From: Leadbettera azotonutricia ZAS-9
GTDB lineage: Bacteria > Spirochaetota > Spirochaetia > Treponematales > Breznakiellaceae
Direction of reading: 5' to 3'
Length of the DNA stretch: 64,000 nt
NCBI RefSeq assembly: GCF_000214355.1
Contig: NC_015577.1
Location: 3,029,389-3,093,388 of the forward strand
Shown: positions 63,567 to 64,000 of the stretch, one piece after another
Layout of the letters: the number at the start of each line of letters is the position of its first letter
How positions within the stretch are numbered: the first letter of the stretch is position 1
Position numbers and translations under genes: made by a program
Notes under the pieces: model-generated
Database searches by the model: none
What the model saw: only the letters and a program-made list of their open reading frames with translations
Told to the model about the DNA's origin: nothing

Positions 63567-64000
63567 ATGTTGTCCATGAGAATAAAAATAATGCTTATCA
63601 TCAGTTCCATAGTGCTGGTGATCACCGCCTCCAGCCTGGTGTTAAGCCTCTCATTCAGCCAGGGCCGTTTCTGGGAAACAGTGCGCAACGATTTAACCGT
63701 AAGCGCCGAATTGGCTTCCCGCATGGTTTCGCGCGAACTGGAAGTCCTTAAACGGGATGTGCAGATTATAGGAACCCAACTGGCATTCACCGGGGAAGCC
63801 GAGACAACCGAAAGGCTGCGTTACCACACAAGCCATGGCCCATACCTCTCCCTGGCGGTCTTTGATTCCCAGGGCTGGGTGGATTTCTACGGCAGGGCAG
63901 CCCCGTCGAATTCGTATCTCGAAAACGAGTATATGAAGCGCGCCTTCTCAGGCGAAACCTGCATCTCCCCTCCCGAATGGGAAAGCGGGGGCGATCTGGT
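63567..64000 (+). CDS. Membrane sensor protein, N-terminal part
   Basis: Cut by the window end. The visible 144 residues have a short N terminus, one membrane helix (IMLIISSIVLVITASSLVLS) and an extracytoplasmic part (from about residue 30) with AELASRMVSRELEVLKRDVQIIGTQLAF and SLAVFDSQGWVDFYG, like a Cache-type sensor. The output domain (kinase, methyl-accepting or GGDEF) lies outside. ATG 63567 (MLSMRIK) or 63576 (MRIKIM) could be the start; the latter would leave a short leader after TATAAT. Confidence 0.7.
   Translation, partial: MLSMRIKIMLIISSIVLVITASSLVLSLSFSQGRFWETVRNDLTVSAELASRMVSRELEVLKRDVQIIGTQLAFTGEAETTERLRYHTSHGPYLSLAVFDSQGWVDFYGRAAPSNSYLENEYMKRAFSGETCISPPEWESGGDL

Overview
The window reads as a spirochaete chromosome segment, most like a free-living or insect-gut Treponema. 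This is inferred from gene content and protein resemblance: a def-fmt-PASTA run, ackA, ComFB and PilZ c-di-GMP proteins, a hairpinless RND adaptor and moderate G+C. No rRNA, CRISPR array, insertion sequence or phage gene was seen. There are two tRNA genes, tRNA-Met(CAT) and tRNA-Pro(TGG).

Layout. 1-4.9 kb: a cut-off secreted protein, the def-fmt-PASTA operon (minus), and divergently mannose-1-phosphate guanylyltransferase plus a DJ-1 protein. 4.9-12.4 kb: ackA-pfkB (minus), then a REC-STAS-like-REC protein, a large hybrid histidine kinase and a PHP phosphatase (plus), meeting dksA tail to tail. 12.5-24.9 kb: tRNA-Met, a Gfo/Idh oxidoreductase, a 907-residue STAND-like/TPR protein, a frameshifted argF, a secreted protein with an M24 peptidase and nrnA, a sigma-like protein, rlmJ, hemolysin III, ettA and a STAS protein. 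25-30 kb: a PilZ protein, an HD phosphohydrolase, a ComFB protein, tRNA-Pro and a second Gfo/Idh gene. 30-35.5 kb: a tripartite RND efflux operon. 35.8-51.2 kb: two separated genes of the radical-SAM-linked DNA repair pair flank a minus-strand arabinan-oligosaccharide locus (ArsR-type regulator, three cytoplasmic GH51 enzymes, a peptide-family ABC importer). 51.3-54.7 kb: polyol dehydrogenase diverging from fructokinase-aroC. 54.7-56.7 kb: V4R, GGDEF and DUF6941 genes. 56.8-64 kb: dnaE, yggT, recG and a cut-off membrane sensor.

How the genes work together. The arabinan locus is self-contained: a lipoprotein captures oligosaccharides, two permeases and two ATPases import them, and three GH51 enzymes without signal peptides cleave them inside the cell. 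The binding-protein and first GH51 promoters carry similar 17-bp palindromes exactly 13 bp upstream of the -35 box, probably sites for the adjacent regulator. Polyol dehydrogenase and fructokinase would turn sorbitol-like substrates into fructose 6-phosphate. A c-di-GMP theme runs through GGDEF, PilZ and ComFB genes.

The most notable signals are: (i) a shared CTATAC-N4-GTATAG operator overlapping the -10 boxes of both genes of the radical-SAM DNA-repair pair, which lie 14 kb apart; (ii) the paired activator-type sites in the arabinan locus; (iii) an argF frame break exactly on a canonical -1 slippery heptamer; (iv) a set of promoters whose -10 box lies 4-7 nt before the start codon, implying leaderless mRNAs; (v) a PilZ motif split by about 215 residues; (vi) a DnaE with two OB folds.
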